From Actinomyces naeslundii (GTDB taxonomy: Bacteria; Actinomycetota; Actinomycetes; Actinomycetales; Actinomycetaceae), in the NCBI RefSeq assembly GCF_001956585.1, contig NZ_MSRR01000017.1, forward strand, positions 1-50,786: DNA of 50,786 nt, written 5' to 3'. The notes under the pieces are model-generated. The model searched no databases. It was not told the DNA's origin and was given only the letters and a program-made list of their open reading frames with translations. Below are positions 1-9,047 of the stretch, piece after piece (the first letter of the stretch is position 1; each line of letters starts with the position of its first letter). The translations under genes and the position numbers were made by a program.

Positions 1-8
1 CCCCGCCT

Positions 9-710
9 ATGCGAGCCGAAGAGACCATCCGTGGCGAGCGTGATCAGCTCGCCCAGATGGGGATTCGGTGGAGGGATGTCAAGAGCGAAGTGAGACTCGT
101 CAAGGCGGTATTCCAGCACGATGGGACTGTGCGTGTTACTGCGAAGGTCACGACGAGCATGATCTACGGAGACTCCTCCGATGTCGTGACTACAGAGGTG
201 ATCCCGCATGTTCTGACTCTTGCTGGTAGTGACGGAGCCGGCTACAAGGTGGTGCAGGATGTCATCATCGAGCCCGAGCTGACGGGGGGTCCTCCGGACA
301 GGGTGCATATCGCGCAGGCGGTCTCCGCTGCGTTCGGTGCGATTGCCCTGGCGGCGATGGCTCTGTCCTGGTGGAAGCGCGACCGTATACTCCGTATGCC
401 CCTTGCTCCCCGTACGTTCTCATGGTTCAGGTTCGGTGGCGAGTTCGCCTTGGCGATCGGGCTCGCCTGGCTGTTCACAGTCGACAACGCCGAGGTCGAG
501 GACGAGTTCGGCGCCGGATCGGCGTTGTGCATGCGAGAGCGTTTCTCCACGCTCGAGTTCAGGTACTTCTCCCACGACTGCGTCGTGCAGAGTCGGATCG
601 ACGTCGTTGCGGCATTGCTGACCGCCATCGCCATTGTCCTCATCGAGTACCGGATCCTGCTGAGCCTCGAGGCGAGAACCGATCGCGTGAGCCTGCCCGG
701 TGCGTCCTAG
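9..710 (+). CDS. Membrane protein of unknown function (5' end possibly outside window)
   Basis: I do not recognise this protein. The frame is open to the left edge, so the ATG used here may be internal and the true start may lie outside. The first 95 or so residues are hydrophilic and look like an extracytoplasmic or cytoplasmic beta-rich domain. Three hydrophobic stretches follow at about residues 100-122, 143-160 and 198-218, with Trp-Trp-Lys-Arg after the first, so the C-terminal half is probably membrane embedded. Two Cys residues (about 172 and 190) lie between the second and third segments and could form a disulfide if that loop faces outward. It converges on valS and the two share the hairpin at 718-754. 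Codon use looks less GC-biased than in valS, which fits an accessory gene. Confidence 0.6.
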   Translation: MRAEETIRGERDQLAQMGIRWRDVKSEVRLVKAVFQHDGTVRVTAKVTTSMIYGDSSDVVTTEVIPHVLTLAGSDGAGYKVVQDVIIEPELTGGPPDRVHIAQAVSAAFGAIALAAMALSWWKRDRILRMPLAPRTFSWFRFGGEFALAIGLAWLFTVDNAEVEDEFGAGSALCMRERFSTLEFRYFSHDCVVQSRIDVVAALLTAIAIVLIEYRILLSLEARTDRVSLPGAS

Positions 711-717
711 AACGACG

Positions 718-754
718 ACGGTGGCGCCGCCCCGCCCTGGGATGGCGCCACCGT
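718..754. terminator. Bidirectional hairpin terminator between convergent genes
   Basis: Perfect 11-bp inverted repeat, ACGGTGGCGCC (718-728) and GGCGCCACCGT (744-754), with a 15-base loop. It lies in the 70-base gap between two converging genes. There is no real T-tract on either side, as is common for high-GC actinobacterial terminators, so termination is inferred from position and stem strength. Confidence 0.6.
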
Positions 755-780
755 TCGTCAGAAGACCGGCTGCTAGCGGC

Positions 781-3603
781 TCACTTCTTCTTGGCCGGGG
801 CCTCACCGAGCTCGGTGGCGGTCACCGTCACCGGGGAGGCGCCGTCGGCCGACTCGGAGTCTGCTGCCTGGGCGGCCTGCTCCACGGTGAAGGGGCCGGT
901 GACCTTGGCGGCCTCCGTCAGGTCCGCACGCACCGCCTCGATGGCCTCGGCGTACTCGGGCCGGTCGGCCGCGACAGCCAGCGTCACCGAGAGGATCGGC
1001 GTCTTCTGGCTCGTCTTGGCTTCCGACTTCACCTTGCGCAGCGCCGCCAGGGCGGCCCCGGCGCGGGCGACCAGCTCGGCGTCGGCCCCGGCGGAGGCCT
1101 CACGCAGGCCTACTGACTGCGGCCAGGCCGCCCGGTGCACCGAGCCGCTGCGGTACCAGCTCCACACCTCCTCGGTGGCAAACGGCAGGAAGGGGGCCAG
1201 CAGGCGCACGAAGGTGTCCACGGCGATCGCCAGCGTCGCCCGCGCCGAGCGCACGGCCGCGGGCTCGTGAGAACCGTCGAAGTCATTGGCCCGGTCCTTG
1301 ACCAGCTCGATGTAGTCATCGCAGAAGGTCCAGAAGAAGGACTCGGTGACCTCCAGGGCACGGGCGTGCCCGAACTCCTCGAAGGCGGCCGTGGCGGTGT
1401 CGACGACGTCGGCCAGCGCGGCCAGGACCGCCCGGTCGATCGGCTCGCTGACCACCGAGGCGTCCAGGCAGGGGGCGGGCGCCGCGGCCACGGTGGCCTC
1501 GTCCGCGTCCCACGGGATTCCCATGGACAGAGCGAACTTGGAGGCGTTGAGGACCTTGATGGCCAGGCGCCGGCCGATCTTGATCTGGGTCTCCTCGAAG
1601 GCCGCGTCCAGGCCCAGGCGGGCCGAGCTGGCCCAGTAGCGCACGGCGTCGGAGCCGTACTGCTCCAGCAGGCCCATGGGGGTGACGACGTTGCCCTTCG
1701 ACTTGGACATCTTCTTGTGGTCGGAGTCCAGGATCCACCCGGACAGGCCGGCGTTCCGCCACGGCAGGGCCGCGAACTCCAGGTCCGCGCGCACCACCGT
1801 CGTGAACAGCCAGGTGCGGATGATGTCCTGGCCCTGCGGACGCAGGTCCATCGGGTAGACCCGGCCGAAGAGGTCCTCATCGGTCAGCCAGCCCGAGGCC
1901 AGCTGGGGCGACAGGGAGGAGGTGGCCCAGGTGTCCATGATGTCGAGCTCGCCGACGAAGCCGCCGGGCCTGCCGCGCTGGTCCTCGGTGTAGCCGGCCG
2001 GGACGTCGGAGGAGGGGTCCACCGGCAGCTCGGACTCGTCCGGGGTCAGGACCGCGTCGTAGTCGACCTCGCCGTCGGAGCCCACCTTGTACCACAGCGG
2101 GAAGGGGACGCCGAAGAAGCGCTGGCGCGAGACCAGCCAGTCGTTGTTGAGGCCCCGCACCCAGTTCTCATAGCGCACGCGCATGAAGTCGGGGTGGAAC
2201 TCCAGCTCGCGGCCGCGCTCGAGCAGCTCGTCTCGCAGGTCGGTGCCGGAGGCCGGGTTCGTCCACTCCTTGCCGCCGTTGCGGATGTACCACTGGCGGG
2301 AGGTGACGATCTCCAGGGGCTTGTCGCCCTTCTCGAAGAAGTTCGTCTGACGCACCGTCTTGATGGGCTCGCCGCGCATCTCACCGGTCTGCGCGAGACG
2401 GGCCACGAGGGCCTCGCGGGCGGAGAAGGTGGTCTTGCCGGCCATGGCCCCGTACATCTCGCGGCCCGCCTCGGAGGTGATCCACTCGGGCGTCTCGGTC
2501 TCGATGCGGCCGTCCTTGCGCAGGATGGCGCGCAGCGGCAGCTGCAGGTCGCGCCACCAGTCGATGTCCGTGGTGTCACCGAAGGTGCAGCACATGGCGA
2601 TCCCGGCGCCCTTGTCCTTCTCCGCGGCAGGATGCGGCAGGACCGGCACCTCGACGCCGAAGACGGGGGAGGAGACCTTGGTACCGAACAGGGGCTGGTA
2701 GCGCTCGTCGTCGGGGTGGGCCACGAGGGCCACGCAGGCGGGCAGCAGCTCGGGGCGGGTGGTCTCGATGCACACGTCGACGCTGTTCTCCACCGGGGCG
2801 CCGGCGGCCTCGGCCTTGGCGGCGGCCTCCTCGTCCACGATGTGGAAGGCCAGACGGTGGTAGAAGCCGGGGTACTCGCGAGACTCCAGCTCGGCCTGGG
2901 CCACCGCCGTCTGGAAGGTGACGTCCCACAGGCCGGGTGCCGCCGCCTGGTAGGCCTCACCGCGCTCAAGGTTGTGCAGGAAGGCGGTCTGGGCGACCTT
3001 GCGGGCCCGCTCGCCAATGGTCTGGTAGGTGTGCGACCAGTCCACGCTCAGTCCGAGCCGGCGCCACAGGGCCTCGAACTGCTTCTCGTCCTCAACCGTG
3101 AGTCGCTCGCACAGCTCGACGAAGTTGCGACGCGAGACCGGCACCTGGTCGCGGGCCTTGATCGACTTGCCCTCGCCGCCGGTGTGCGGCGGGGTGAAGT
3201 CCGGGTCGTAGGGCAGGGAGGGGTCGCAGCGCACCCCGAAGTAGTTCTGCACACGGCGCTCGGTGGGCAGGCCGTTGTCGTCCCAGCCCATGGGGTAGAA
3301 CACCGCCTTGCCACGCATGCGCTGGAAGCGGGCCACCGTGTCGGTGTGGGTGTAGGAGAAGACGTGTCCCACGTGCAGGGAGCCGGAGACCGTCGGCGGC
3401 GGGGTGTCGATGGAGAAGACCTCCGCGCGCTCGGCGCTGCGGTCGAAGGCGTAGGTTCCCTCGGACTCCCAGCGCTCGCCCCAGGTGGTCTCCAGGCCGT
3501 CGGTCGACACCTTGGCCGGCACTCGCGGGCTGTGGGGCTCGGAGGGCAGCAGACGGCTGGACGATGACGGGGGAGCGGCGGGGCTCGTGGGTGTCTCAGA
3601 CAT
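781..3603 (-). CDS. valS: Valine--tRNA ligase
   Basis: Class I aminoacyl-tRNA synthetase that charges tRNA-Val in the cytoplasm, 940 residues. The HIGH-type signature is HVGH at residues 77-80, followed by the ValRS-typical DNGLPTERR segment. The KMSKSKGN signature lies near residue 631 and is followed by the GSDAVRYW stretch. The editing (CP1) domain sits between them, and the anticodon-binding domain and a short C-terminal arm follow. The first 30 residues are Ser/Pro/Ala-rich and poorly conserved in character, so a later start is conceivable, but no better start with a ribosome site was seen. It is transcribed divergently from arc, with a 203-base gap. No T-box was seen upstream. Confidence 0.97.
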   Translation of the reverse strand: MSETPTSPAAPPSSSSRLLPSEPHSPRVPAKVSTDGLETTWGERWESEGTYAFDRSAERAEVFSIDTPPPTVSGSLHVGHVFSYTHTDTVARFQRMRGKAVFYPMGWDDNGLPTERRVQNYFGVRCDPSLPYDPDFTPPHTGGEGKSIKARDQVPVSRRNFVELCERLTVEDEKQFEALWRRLGLSVDWSHTYQTIGERARKVAQTAFLHNLERGEAYQAAAPGLWDVTFQTAVAQAELESREYPGFYHRLAFHIVDEEAAAKAEAAGAPVENSVDVCIETTRPELLPACVALVAHPDDERYQPLFGTKVSSPVFGVEVPVLPHPAAEKDKGAGIAMCCTFGDTTDIDWWRDLQLPLRAILRKDGRIETETPEWITSEAGREMYGAMAGKTTFSAREALVARLAQTGEMRGEPIKTVRQTNFFEKGDKPLEIVTSRQWYIRNGGKEWTNPASGTDLRDELLERGRELEFHPDFMRVRYENWVRGLNNDWLVSRQRFFGVPFPLWYKVGSDGEVDYDAVLTPDESELPVDPSSDVPAGYTEDQRGRPGGFVGELDIMDTWATSSLSPQLASGWLTDEDLFGRVYPMDLRPQGQDIIRTWLFTTVVRADLEFAALPWRNAGLSGWILDSDHKKMSKSKGNVVTPMGLLEQYGSDAVRYWASSARLGLDAAFEETQIKIGRRLAIKVLNASKFALSMGIPWDADEATVAAAPAPCLDASVVSEPIDRAVLAALADVVDTATAAFEEFGHARALEVTESFFWTFCDDYIELVKDRANDFDGSHEPAAVRSARATLAIAVDTFVRLLAPFLPFATEEVWSWYRSGSVHRAAWPQSVGLREASAGADAELVARAGAALAALRKVKSEAKTSQKTPILSVTLAVAADRPEYAEAIEAVRADLTEAAKVTGPFTVEQAAQAADSESADGASPVTVTATELGEAPAKKK

Positions 3604-3724
3604 GGGGCCGATTCTGTCACGGCGCTGCCCGGAGCCTCGACACGGCCCGGTGTGAGGTCGGCAGACGTCGGCGGGGCTCGACCACGGTGCAGGTCTGAAT
3701 CCGGGTTACGAAACGAGCTTGGAT

Positions 3725-3740
3725 TGGTACGCTTGTACCA
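3725..3740. promoter_or_regulatory. Palindrome in valS-arc intergenic region
   Basis: TGGTAC-GCTT-GTACCA is a perfect 6+6 inverted repeat with a 4-base spacer, 67 bases before the arc ATG. Its position between two divergent genes suits an operator, but no regulator is identified and the spacing to either promoter is unknown. Confidence 0.35.
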
Positions 3741-3806
3741 CTACGGGTTGAGGAGGACCCGGACCGATGCCGGGCCGGAGGCAGACCGGAGTCAAGGAGG
3801 ACGCGC

Positions 3807-5417
3807 ATGGACGAGGGGCCGGAGGAAGCGGTGGAGCAGAGGGGCTCGGGCGCGGCGACGTCGTCGGACGCCACCGACCGCCTGCGCGAACTGGTCGAGC
3901 AGACCGGCGTGCTCAGCCGTAAGAACACCCACCTGGCCAACGCCCTGCGGGCGGCACGCCAGGAGCTGGCGGCCCTGCACGAGGACGTCAAGGCCCTTCA
4001 GCTCCCACCCCTGGCGCACGCCACGGTCCTGGCCGTGGACGCCACCGCACGCACCGCTGACGTCTCCATCGCCGGGCGGCGCCACCGGGTGGGCGTCGGG
4101 CCCGCCGTCGTGTCCTCCTCCCTGCACCCGGGCGACGACGTCGTCCTCAACGAGCACCTCGTCATCACCGCCACCTGCCCCTCGCCGCGCTTCGGGGAGG
4201 TCGTCACCGTCAAGGAGACCTACGACGACGGCACCGTCCTGGTCCTGGCCCGCCACGACGAGGAGCAGGTCCTTAGCCTCTCGGCGACCCTGACCGACCA
4301 CCGACCCCGGGTCGGCGACGCCCTCGTGGCCGACCTGGCCGTGCGCATGGCGCTGCGCCCCGTGGTGCGCTCCGAGGTCGAGGAGCTCGTCCTGGAGGAG
4401 GTGCCCGACGTCGGATACGGCGACATCGGGGGACTGGGCGAGCAGATCGAGCTCATCCGCGACGCCGTCGAGCTGCCCTTCCTGCATCCCGACCTCTACC
4501 GCGAGCACCGGCTCACCCCGCCGCGCGGGGTGCTGCTCTACGGTCCGCCCGGCTGCGGCAAGACCCTCATCGCCAAGGCGGTCGCCGCCTCCCTGAGCGC
4601 GGGTGGGCGCGGCGAGGCCTACTTCCTCAACATCAAGGGACCCCAGCTGCTGGACAAGTACGTGGGGGAGACCGAGCGGCGCATCCGCGTCATCTTCGCC
4701 CGTGCCCGGGAGAAGGCCGCCACCGGGGTGCCCGTCGTCGTCTTCTTCGATGAGATGGACTCCCTGTTCCGCACCCGCGGGTCCGGGCGGTCCTCGGACG
4801 TGGAGACCACCGTGGTCCCGCAGATGCTCGCCGAGATCGACGGCGTCGACGAGCTCGACAACGTCGTGGTCATCGGCGCCACCAACCGCGAGGACATGAT
4901 CGACCCTGCGATCCTGCGACCGGGCCGCCTGGACGTCAAGATCCGTATCGGCAGACCGGACCGGGACGGCGCCGCCGAGATCCTGGCGACCTACCTGACG
5001 CCCGACCTCCCGATCAGCGAGGAGCTCCTGGCCGCCCACGGCGGCGCGAAGGGGGCGGTGGATGTTCTTATCGAGCAGGTGGTCGAGGCCCTCTACACCC
5101 GCCGCCGCGCCACCGAGATGGTTGAGCTCACCCGCTCCGACGGGCAGGTCGAGATCCTCCACGTCGCCGACCTCGTCAGCGGCGCCATGCTCGCCAACAT
5201 CGTCGACCGGGCCAAGAAGGCGGCGGTCAAGGACCTGGTCACCAGCGGGAGGCGTGGTCTGACGCAGGAGCACCTGTACCGCGCCGTCATCGAGGAGATC
5301 ATGGAGAACGAGGGCCTGCCCGCCACCGTCCACCCCGACGACTGGGCCCGCGTCAGCGGGCGGCGCGGCGCCCCGGTGACCTCCATGACCGTGCTCCAGC
5401 GCCTCCGGGAGGAGTGA
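3807..5417 (+). CDS. arc: Proteasome-associated-type AAA+ ATPase Arc (Mpa homologue)
   Basis: Hexameric AAA+ unfoldase of the Pup pathway, 536 residues. An N-terminal coiled coil (about 15-60, with Arg/Leu heptads) would capture Pup. Two OB-type subdomains follow, then the AAA module with Walker A GPPGCGKT at 246-253, Walker B VVFFDEMDS near 311-319 and the IGATNRED sensor region. The ATG has a clear AAGGAGG site at 3794-3800. The C-terminus is LQRLREE. The Gly-Gln-Tyr-Leu tail that lets mycobacterial Mpa dock on the 20S core is absent. Its stop overlaps the start region of dop, so the four Pup genes are probably one transcript. Without a 20S partner it may act as a stand-alone unfoldase, as proposed for corynebacterial ARC. 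Confidence 0.95.
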   Translation: MDEGPEEAVEQRGSGAATSSDATDRLRELVEQTGVLSRKNTHLANALRAARQELAALHEDVKALQLPPLAHATVLAVDATARTADVSIAGRRHRVGVGPAVVSSSLHPGDDVVLNEHLVITATCPSPRFGEVVTVKETYDDGTVLVLARHDEEQVLSLSATLTDHRPRVGDALVADLAVRMALRPVVRSEVEELVLEEVPDVGYGDIGGLGEQIELIRDAVELPFLHPDLYREHRLTPPRGVLLYGPPGCGKTLIAKAVAASLSAGGRGEAYFLNIKGPQLLDKYVGETERRIRVIFARAREKAATGVPVVVFFDEMDSLFRTRGSGRSSDVETTVVPQMLAEIDGVDELDNVVVIGATNREDMIDPAILRPGRLDVKIRIGRPDRDGAAEILATYLTPDLPISEELLAAHGGAKGAVDVLIEQVVEALYTRRRATEMVELTRSDGQVEILHVADLVSGAMLANIVDRAKKAAVKDLVTSGRRGLTQEHLYRAVIEEIMENEGLPATVHPDDWARVSGRRGAPVTSMTVLQRLREE

Positions 5418-5422
5418 GGACA

Positions 5423-7198
5423 GTGGCATCGACGAGCTCCCGGAGGACTCCCGGCCGCGAGGTGACGGTCATGGGGATGGAGACCGAGTACGGCATCCTC
5501 GGTGCTGAGCCCGAGGACGTCGTGGCGGCCTGTCTGGAGGCCGAGAGCGAGCAGGGGCGCTGCCCGGGTGTGCGCTGGGACTACTCGGGGGAGTACCCCC
5601 TGCGTGACGCCCGCGGTTTCGAGGTGGACCGCTCAGCGGTCGATCCCTCCATGCTCACCGACGTCCCGGGAGCCGTCTCCGTCGAGGGACCCGTCCCCGG
5701 GCGCCTGCGCACCACCGTCGTGGCGCGCCTGACCGCCCAGGAGGAGGCCTGGCAGCGCGGCACCGCCACCTGCCTGTCCAGTGGCGGGCGTCTCTATGTG
5801 GACCACGGACACCCCGAGCACGCCACCCCCGAGTGCACCGGGGCCGCGCAGGCCACCCTGGCCGACAGGGCCGGGGACCTCCTGGTGGCCCGGGGAGCTG
5901 AGCTGCTGCGCCGTCGCGGCGTGGCGGCCCGCCTGTTCAAGAACAACGTCGACGGCAAGGGCGCCACCTACGGCACCCACGAGAACTACCTCGTGCCCCG
6001 CTCGATCGACTTCGACGACCTCACCCAGGTTCTCGTGCCCCTGCTCGTGGTCCGCCCGCTCCTGGTGGGTGCAGGCCGGGTCGGCACTGGCGCCGTCTCC
6101 CAGGACGCCGCCTTCCAGATCAGTCAGAGGGCCGACTACCTCGAGAAGGTCGTGGGCCTGGGAACCACGGTGGACCGTCCCCTGGTCAACACCCGCGACG
6201 AGCCCCACGCCGACCCCGAGCGCTGGCGGCGCCTCCACCTGTTGCCCGGTGACGCCAACTGCTTCGACACGATGACCTGGCTCAAGCTCGGTATGACCTC
6301 CCTGGTGCTCCAGGTCCTGGCCGATGGCGTCCCCGCGGCCTGGCGCCGCCTGCGCCTGGCCGACCCCGTGGCCCAGGCCCGGGAGGTCTCCCGCGACACC
6401 CGCCTTCGCGGCGCGCTCGAGCTCGCCGACGGGCGGCGCCTGAGCGCCCTGGAGATCCTGGAGCAGTACCTCGAGACGGTGCGCGGCCACCTGGAGGACC
6501 AGGGGCGCCTCGCGCCGGCGCCGGCGGGCGACCCCCTGAGCCCGGACCTGGCAGCGCTGGCCGACGGCGCCGACACCGGCGGGGCCGAGACCGGCGCGAT
6601 CCTCGCCTTCTGGCAGGCCTCGCTGCGCGAGCTCGAGACCCTGCGCGCCTGGGGCGACGAGTCTGGACACCTGGGGGACTCGGAAGGCCCCGCAGGGCAC
6701 CTGGAGTGGGTCGCCAAGAAGCAGCTTCTGGACGCCACCGCTCGCCGCCACCCCGATGCGCGCGGGCGCGACGTCCTCCACGCCGTTGACCTGGCCTGGT
6801 CCGAGCTGTCCCCGGCCGGGCGAGGCCTGGCCGAGCGGGTGCCCGCCGGCGTCGACGCACGTGGTGGGCTTGGCGAGCAGATGGGGGAGGCCGTCTTGAA
6901 CGAGCCGCCCACCACGACCCGGGCCTGGCTGCGCGGTAGGCTCGTGAGCGCCTTCCCCGGCCAGGTGGTCGCCGCCGGCTGGCACTCCATGGTTCTGGAG
7001 ACCGGTGAGAAGGATCAGCGTCGCCTGCCCCTGACCGACCCCCTGTCCTTCACCCGTGCTACCGCGTCACCTGCCGTCGAGGGCGCCGCCGACGTCGTCG
7101 AGGTCCTGACGCGCCTCACGGGCGAGCGCCTGGACCGCCTGGCGCCGACTACCGAAGCCGTGACCGCACCCGCCACCCCGTCAGGAGAGCAGACATGA
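5423..7198 (+). CDS. dop: Depupylase / Pup deamidase
   Basis: Dop deamidates the C-terminal Gln of Pup to Glu and removes Pup from tagged proteins. It belongs to the glutamine-synthetase-like ligase superfamily. The GMETEYGI motif near the N-terminus carries the metal-binding Glu. The segment GGRLYVDHGHPEHATPEC holds the catalytic Asp. The Dop-specific insertion after WDYSGEYPLRDARGFE distinguishes it from PafA. At about 591 residues it is longer than typical Dop (about 500), partly through an Ala/Gly/Asp-rich linker near residues 370-395. Two GTG starts are possible: 5414 overlaps the arc stop, but the GGGAGGAG site at 5407-5414 is correctly spaced only for GTG 5423, which I chose. The stop overlaps pup by four bases. 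Confidence 0.95.
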   Translation: MASTSSRRTPGREVTVMGMETEYGILGAEPEDVVAACLEAESEQGRCPGVRWDYSGEYPLRDARGFEVDRSAVDPSMLTDVPGAVSVEGPVPGRLRTTVVARLTAQEEAWQRGTATCLSSGGRLYVDHGHPEHATPECTGAAQATLADRAGDLLVARGAELLRRRGVAARLFKNNVDGKGATYGTHENYLVPRSIDFDDLTQVLVPLLVVRPLLVGAGRVGTGAVSQDAAFQISQRADYLEKVVGLGTTVDRPLVNTRDEPHADPERWRRLHLLPGDANCFDTMTWLKLGMTSLVLQVLADGVPAAWRRLRLADPVAQAREVSRDTRLRGALELADGRRLSALEILEQYLETVRGHLEDQGRLAPAPAGDPLSPDLAALADGADTGGAETGAILAFWQASLRELETLRAWGDESGHLGDSEGPAGHLEWVAKKQLLDATARRHPDARGRDVLHAVDLAWSELSPAGRGLAERVPAGVDARGGLGEQMGEAVLNEPPTTTRAWLRGRLVSAFPGQVVAAGWHSMVLETGEKDQRRLPLTDPLSFTRATASPAVEGAADVVEVLTRLTGERLDRLAPTTEAVTAPATPSGEQT

Positions 7199-7383
7199 GT
7201 GAGTTCGCCCAGCCGTCCCGCAGCCGCCAGGACGACCCCGCCCCCGATGACGACCCGACCCCCGCGCCGGCCGGACCTGCCCGGGGCCAGGGTCTGGACT
7301 CGGTCCTGGACATGATCGACGACGTCCTGGCCGTTGACGCTCAGGAGTTCGTGCGAGGCTTCGTCCAGAAGGGCGGCCAGTGA
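7195..7383 (+). CDS. pup: Prokaryotic ubiquitin-like protein Pup
   Basis: Small, largely disordered tag protein of 62 residues. The N-terminal half is Ser/Pro/Asp-rich. The C-terminal half, from GLDSVLDMIDD to VRGFVQKGGQ, is the amphipathic segment that pairs with the Arc coiled coil. It ends in Gly-Gly-Gln, so it needs deamidation by Dop before PafA can attach it to lysines. The ATG is preceded by AGGAGA and overlaps the dop stop (ATGA). The stop in turn overlaps the pafA GTG by two bases (GTGA arrangement). The overlap leaves no room for prcBA, which in mycobacteria sits between pup and pafA. Confidence 0.97.
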   Translation: MSEFAQPSRSRQDDPAPDDDPTPAPAGPARGQGLDSVLDMIDDVLAVDAQEFVRGFVQKGGQ

Positions 7384-8936
7384 GCGCCAGCGCCCCGGGG
7401 CCGCGCGTCACCGGCCTGGAGACCGAGTTCGGTGTCCTGTGCGCTCCCGCCGGGCCGTCGGGAGCGACGAAGGACGACCTGCCGGACGTCGAGCGGGCGG
7501 CGGCGCTCATCTTCCGCCACCGGCCCGCCGGCTACCGCAGCACCAACCTGTTCCTGCCCAACGGCGGGCGCCTCTACCTCGACATCGGAGCCCACCCCGA
7601 GTACGCCACCGCCGAGTGCGTGAGCGTGCGCAGCCTCGTCGCCCAGGACCAGGCCGGGCGCGAGATCCTGGCCGCCATGGCGGAGCGCGCCGCCGCGGGG
7701 CTCGCGCAGATGGGGACTTCCGCCCGCTTCCACCTCCTGGCCAACAACACCGACTCCGCCGGCCATACCTACGGCTGCCACGAGAGCTACTCCGTGCCCC
7801 GTCACCTGCTCGATGACGCGCCCGGGACTGAGGGCGTCGACGTCGGGCGTGGTGAAGCCGTCATGGCGGTCCTCACCTCCTTCCTGGCCACCCGCCCCGT
7901 CCTGGTCGGCTCCGGGAGACCACTGGAGCCAGGTGCCGCCGGCAGCGGCACGGACGCTCGGGGATCGGGGGACGAGGATGCCTTCTGGGGCCTGTCGCCG
8001 CGCGCGCCGCACCTCAAGGCCCTGACCTCGGCCGACACCACCGGGCAGCGCGCCCTGGTCAACACCCGCGACGAGCCCCATGCCGACGCCACCCGCCTGC
8101 GCCGCCTGCACGTCACCTGCGCCGACACCACCATGGCCGAGCCGACGACGGGACTGCGCAGTGCGGTGACCCTCCTGCTCCTGGACGCCCTCGAGGCCGG
8201 CTGGGACTTCACCGACCTCATCCTGGCCGACCCGCTGGCCACCCTGTCCGCACTGGGGGAGAGCCCCTGGGGAGACGTTCCCGCCATCACCGTCGACGGC
8301 CGCCGCCTGAGCGCCGTCGATATCCAGGAGGCCTTCCTGGAGCGGATGACCTCCTACCTGGGCGACGCCGGAGTACCGGACTTCCTCCGCGGCGCCGAGC
8401 ACCTGCTGGAGGACCTGGCGCCCCGCGTCATCTCTGCGCTGCGTCGCCATGACACCGGTCCTATCGACACCGAGATCGACTGGGCGATTAAGCGCCGCCT
8501 CATGAGCGCCCAGCGCGAGCGCCACCCCCAGCTGTCCGGTGATGCTCTGGAGGCCCTGCGCTCGCGGGTGGACCTGGCCTACCACGACCTCAACGCCGAG
8601 ACCGGGCTGGGGCCACGCCTGGTCACCCAGGGGGCCATGGCGCGCCTGTGCGAACCGGAGGAGATCGAGCGCGCCCGCCACACGCCCCCGGCAACGCGCG
8701 CCGCCCTGCGGGGGGCCTTCGTGGCGGCCTGTCTGGAGGTGGGCGCCGACTTCTCGGTGACCTGGGAGAGCCTGCGCCTGGACTCACCACCCACTGCTCC
8801 CGTGGACCTGCCCGACCCTCTGGCGACTGTGAGCGACGCCGCCGAGTCCCTGACTCAGCGGGTGCGGTGCCTGCGTCCCGAGGAGATGCACCGCATCGAC
8901 CTTGTGGGACGCGGTGGCCTGGGCGCTCCGGGCTAG
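7380..8936 (+). CDS. pafA: Pup--protein ligase PafA
   Basis: Joins the C-terminal glutamate of deamidated Pup to substrate lysines with ATP hydrolysis, in the cytoplasm. The GLETEFGV motif at residues 12-19 provides the metal-binding Glu, and NGGRLYLDIGAHPEYATAEC carries the catalytic Asp. HESYSVPR and NTRDEPHAD are further family signatures. At 518 residues it is longer than the usual 450-480. The extra length includes a Gly/Ser/Asp-rich stretch near residues 178-205. The GTG start overlaps the pup stop. A non-coding gap of about 110 bases separates it from the promoter of the transport island downstream. Confidence 0.95.
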   Translation: MSASAPGPRVTGLETEFGVLCAPAGPSGATKDDLPDVERAAALIFRHRPAGYRSTNLFLPNGGRLYLDIGAHPEYATAECVSVRSLVAQDQAGREILAAMAERAAAGLAQMGTSARFHLLANNTDSAGHTYGCHESYSVPRHLLDDAPGTEGVDVGRGEAVMAVLTSFLATRPVLVGSGRPLEPGAAGSGTDARGSGDEDAFWGLSPRAPHLKALTSADTTGQRALVNTRDEPHADATRLRRLHVTCADTTMAEPTTGLRSAVTLLLLDALEAGWDFTDLILADPLATLSALGESPWGDVPAITVDGRRLSAVDIQEAFLERMTSYLGDAGVPDFLRGAEHLLEDLAPRVISALRRHDTGPIDTEIDWAIKRRLMSAQRERHPQLSGDALEALRSRVDLAYHDLNAETGLGPRLVTQGAMARLCEPEEIERARHTPPATRAALRGAFVAACLEVGADFSVTWESLRLDSPPTAPVDLPDPLATVSDAAESLTQRVRCLRPEEMHRIDLVGRGGLGAPG

Positions 8937-9047
8937 GCTCCTGAGGACCTCGCCCGGCATCCTCAGCGCCGGTTCACTACCCGGTTCTCCCGTCTTTTCA
9001 ACGGTTAGTCCTGATCGTCCTATAGCTGCTCCGTGCCTGTTCGGCCC

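Noticed and set aside
1135-3567. Long plus-strand open frame (810 codons) opposite valS
   Set aside because: It is antisense to a clear valine--tRNA ligase, has biased low-complexity translation (Gly/Leu/Val/His) and no family motif. High-GC codon structure produces such open frames.
3792-5429. Minus-strand frame of 545 codons opposite arc
   Set aside because: It is antisense to the Arc ATPase with intact Walker motifs, and its translation has no recognisable domain.
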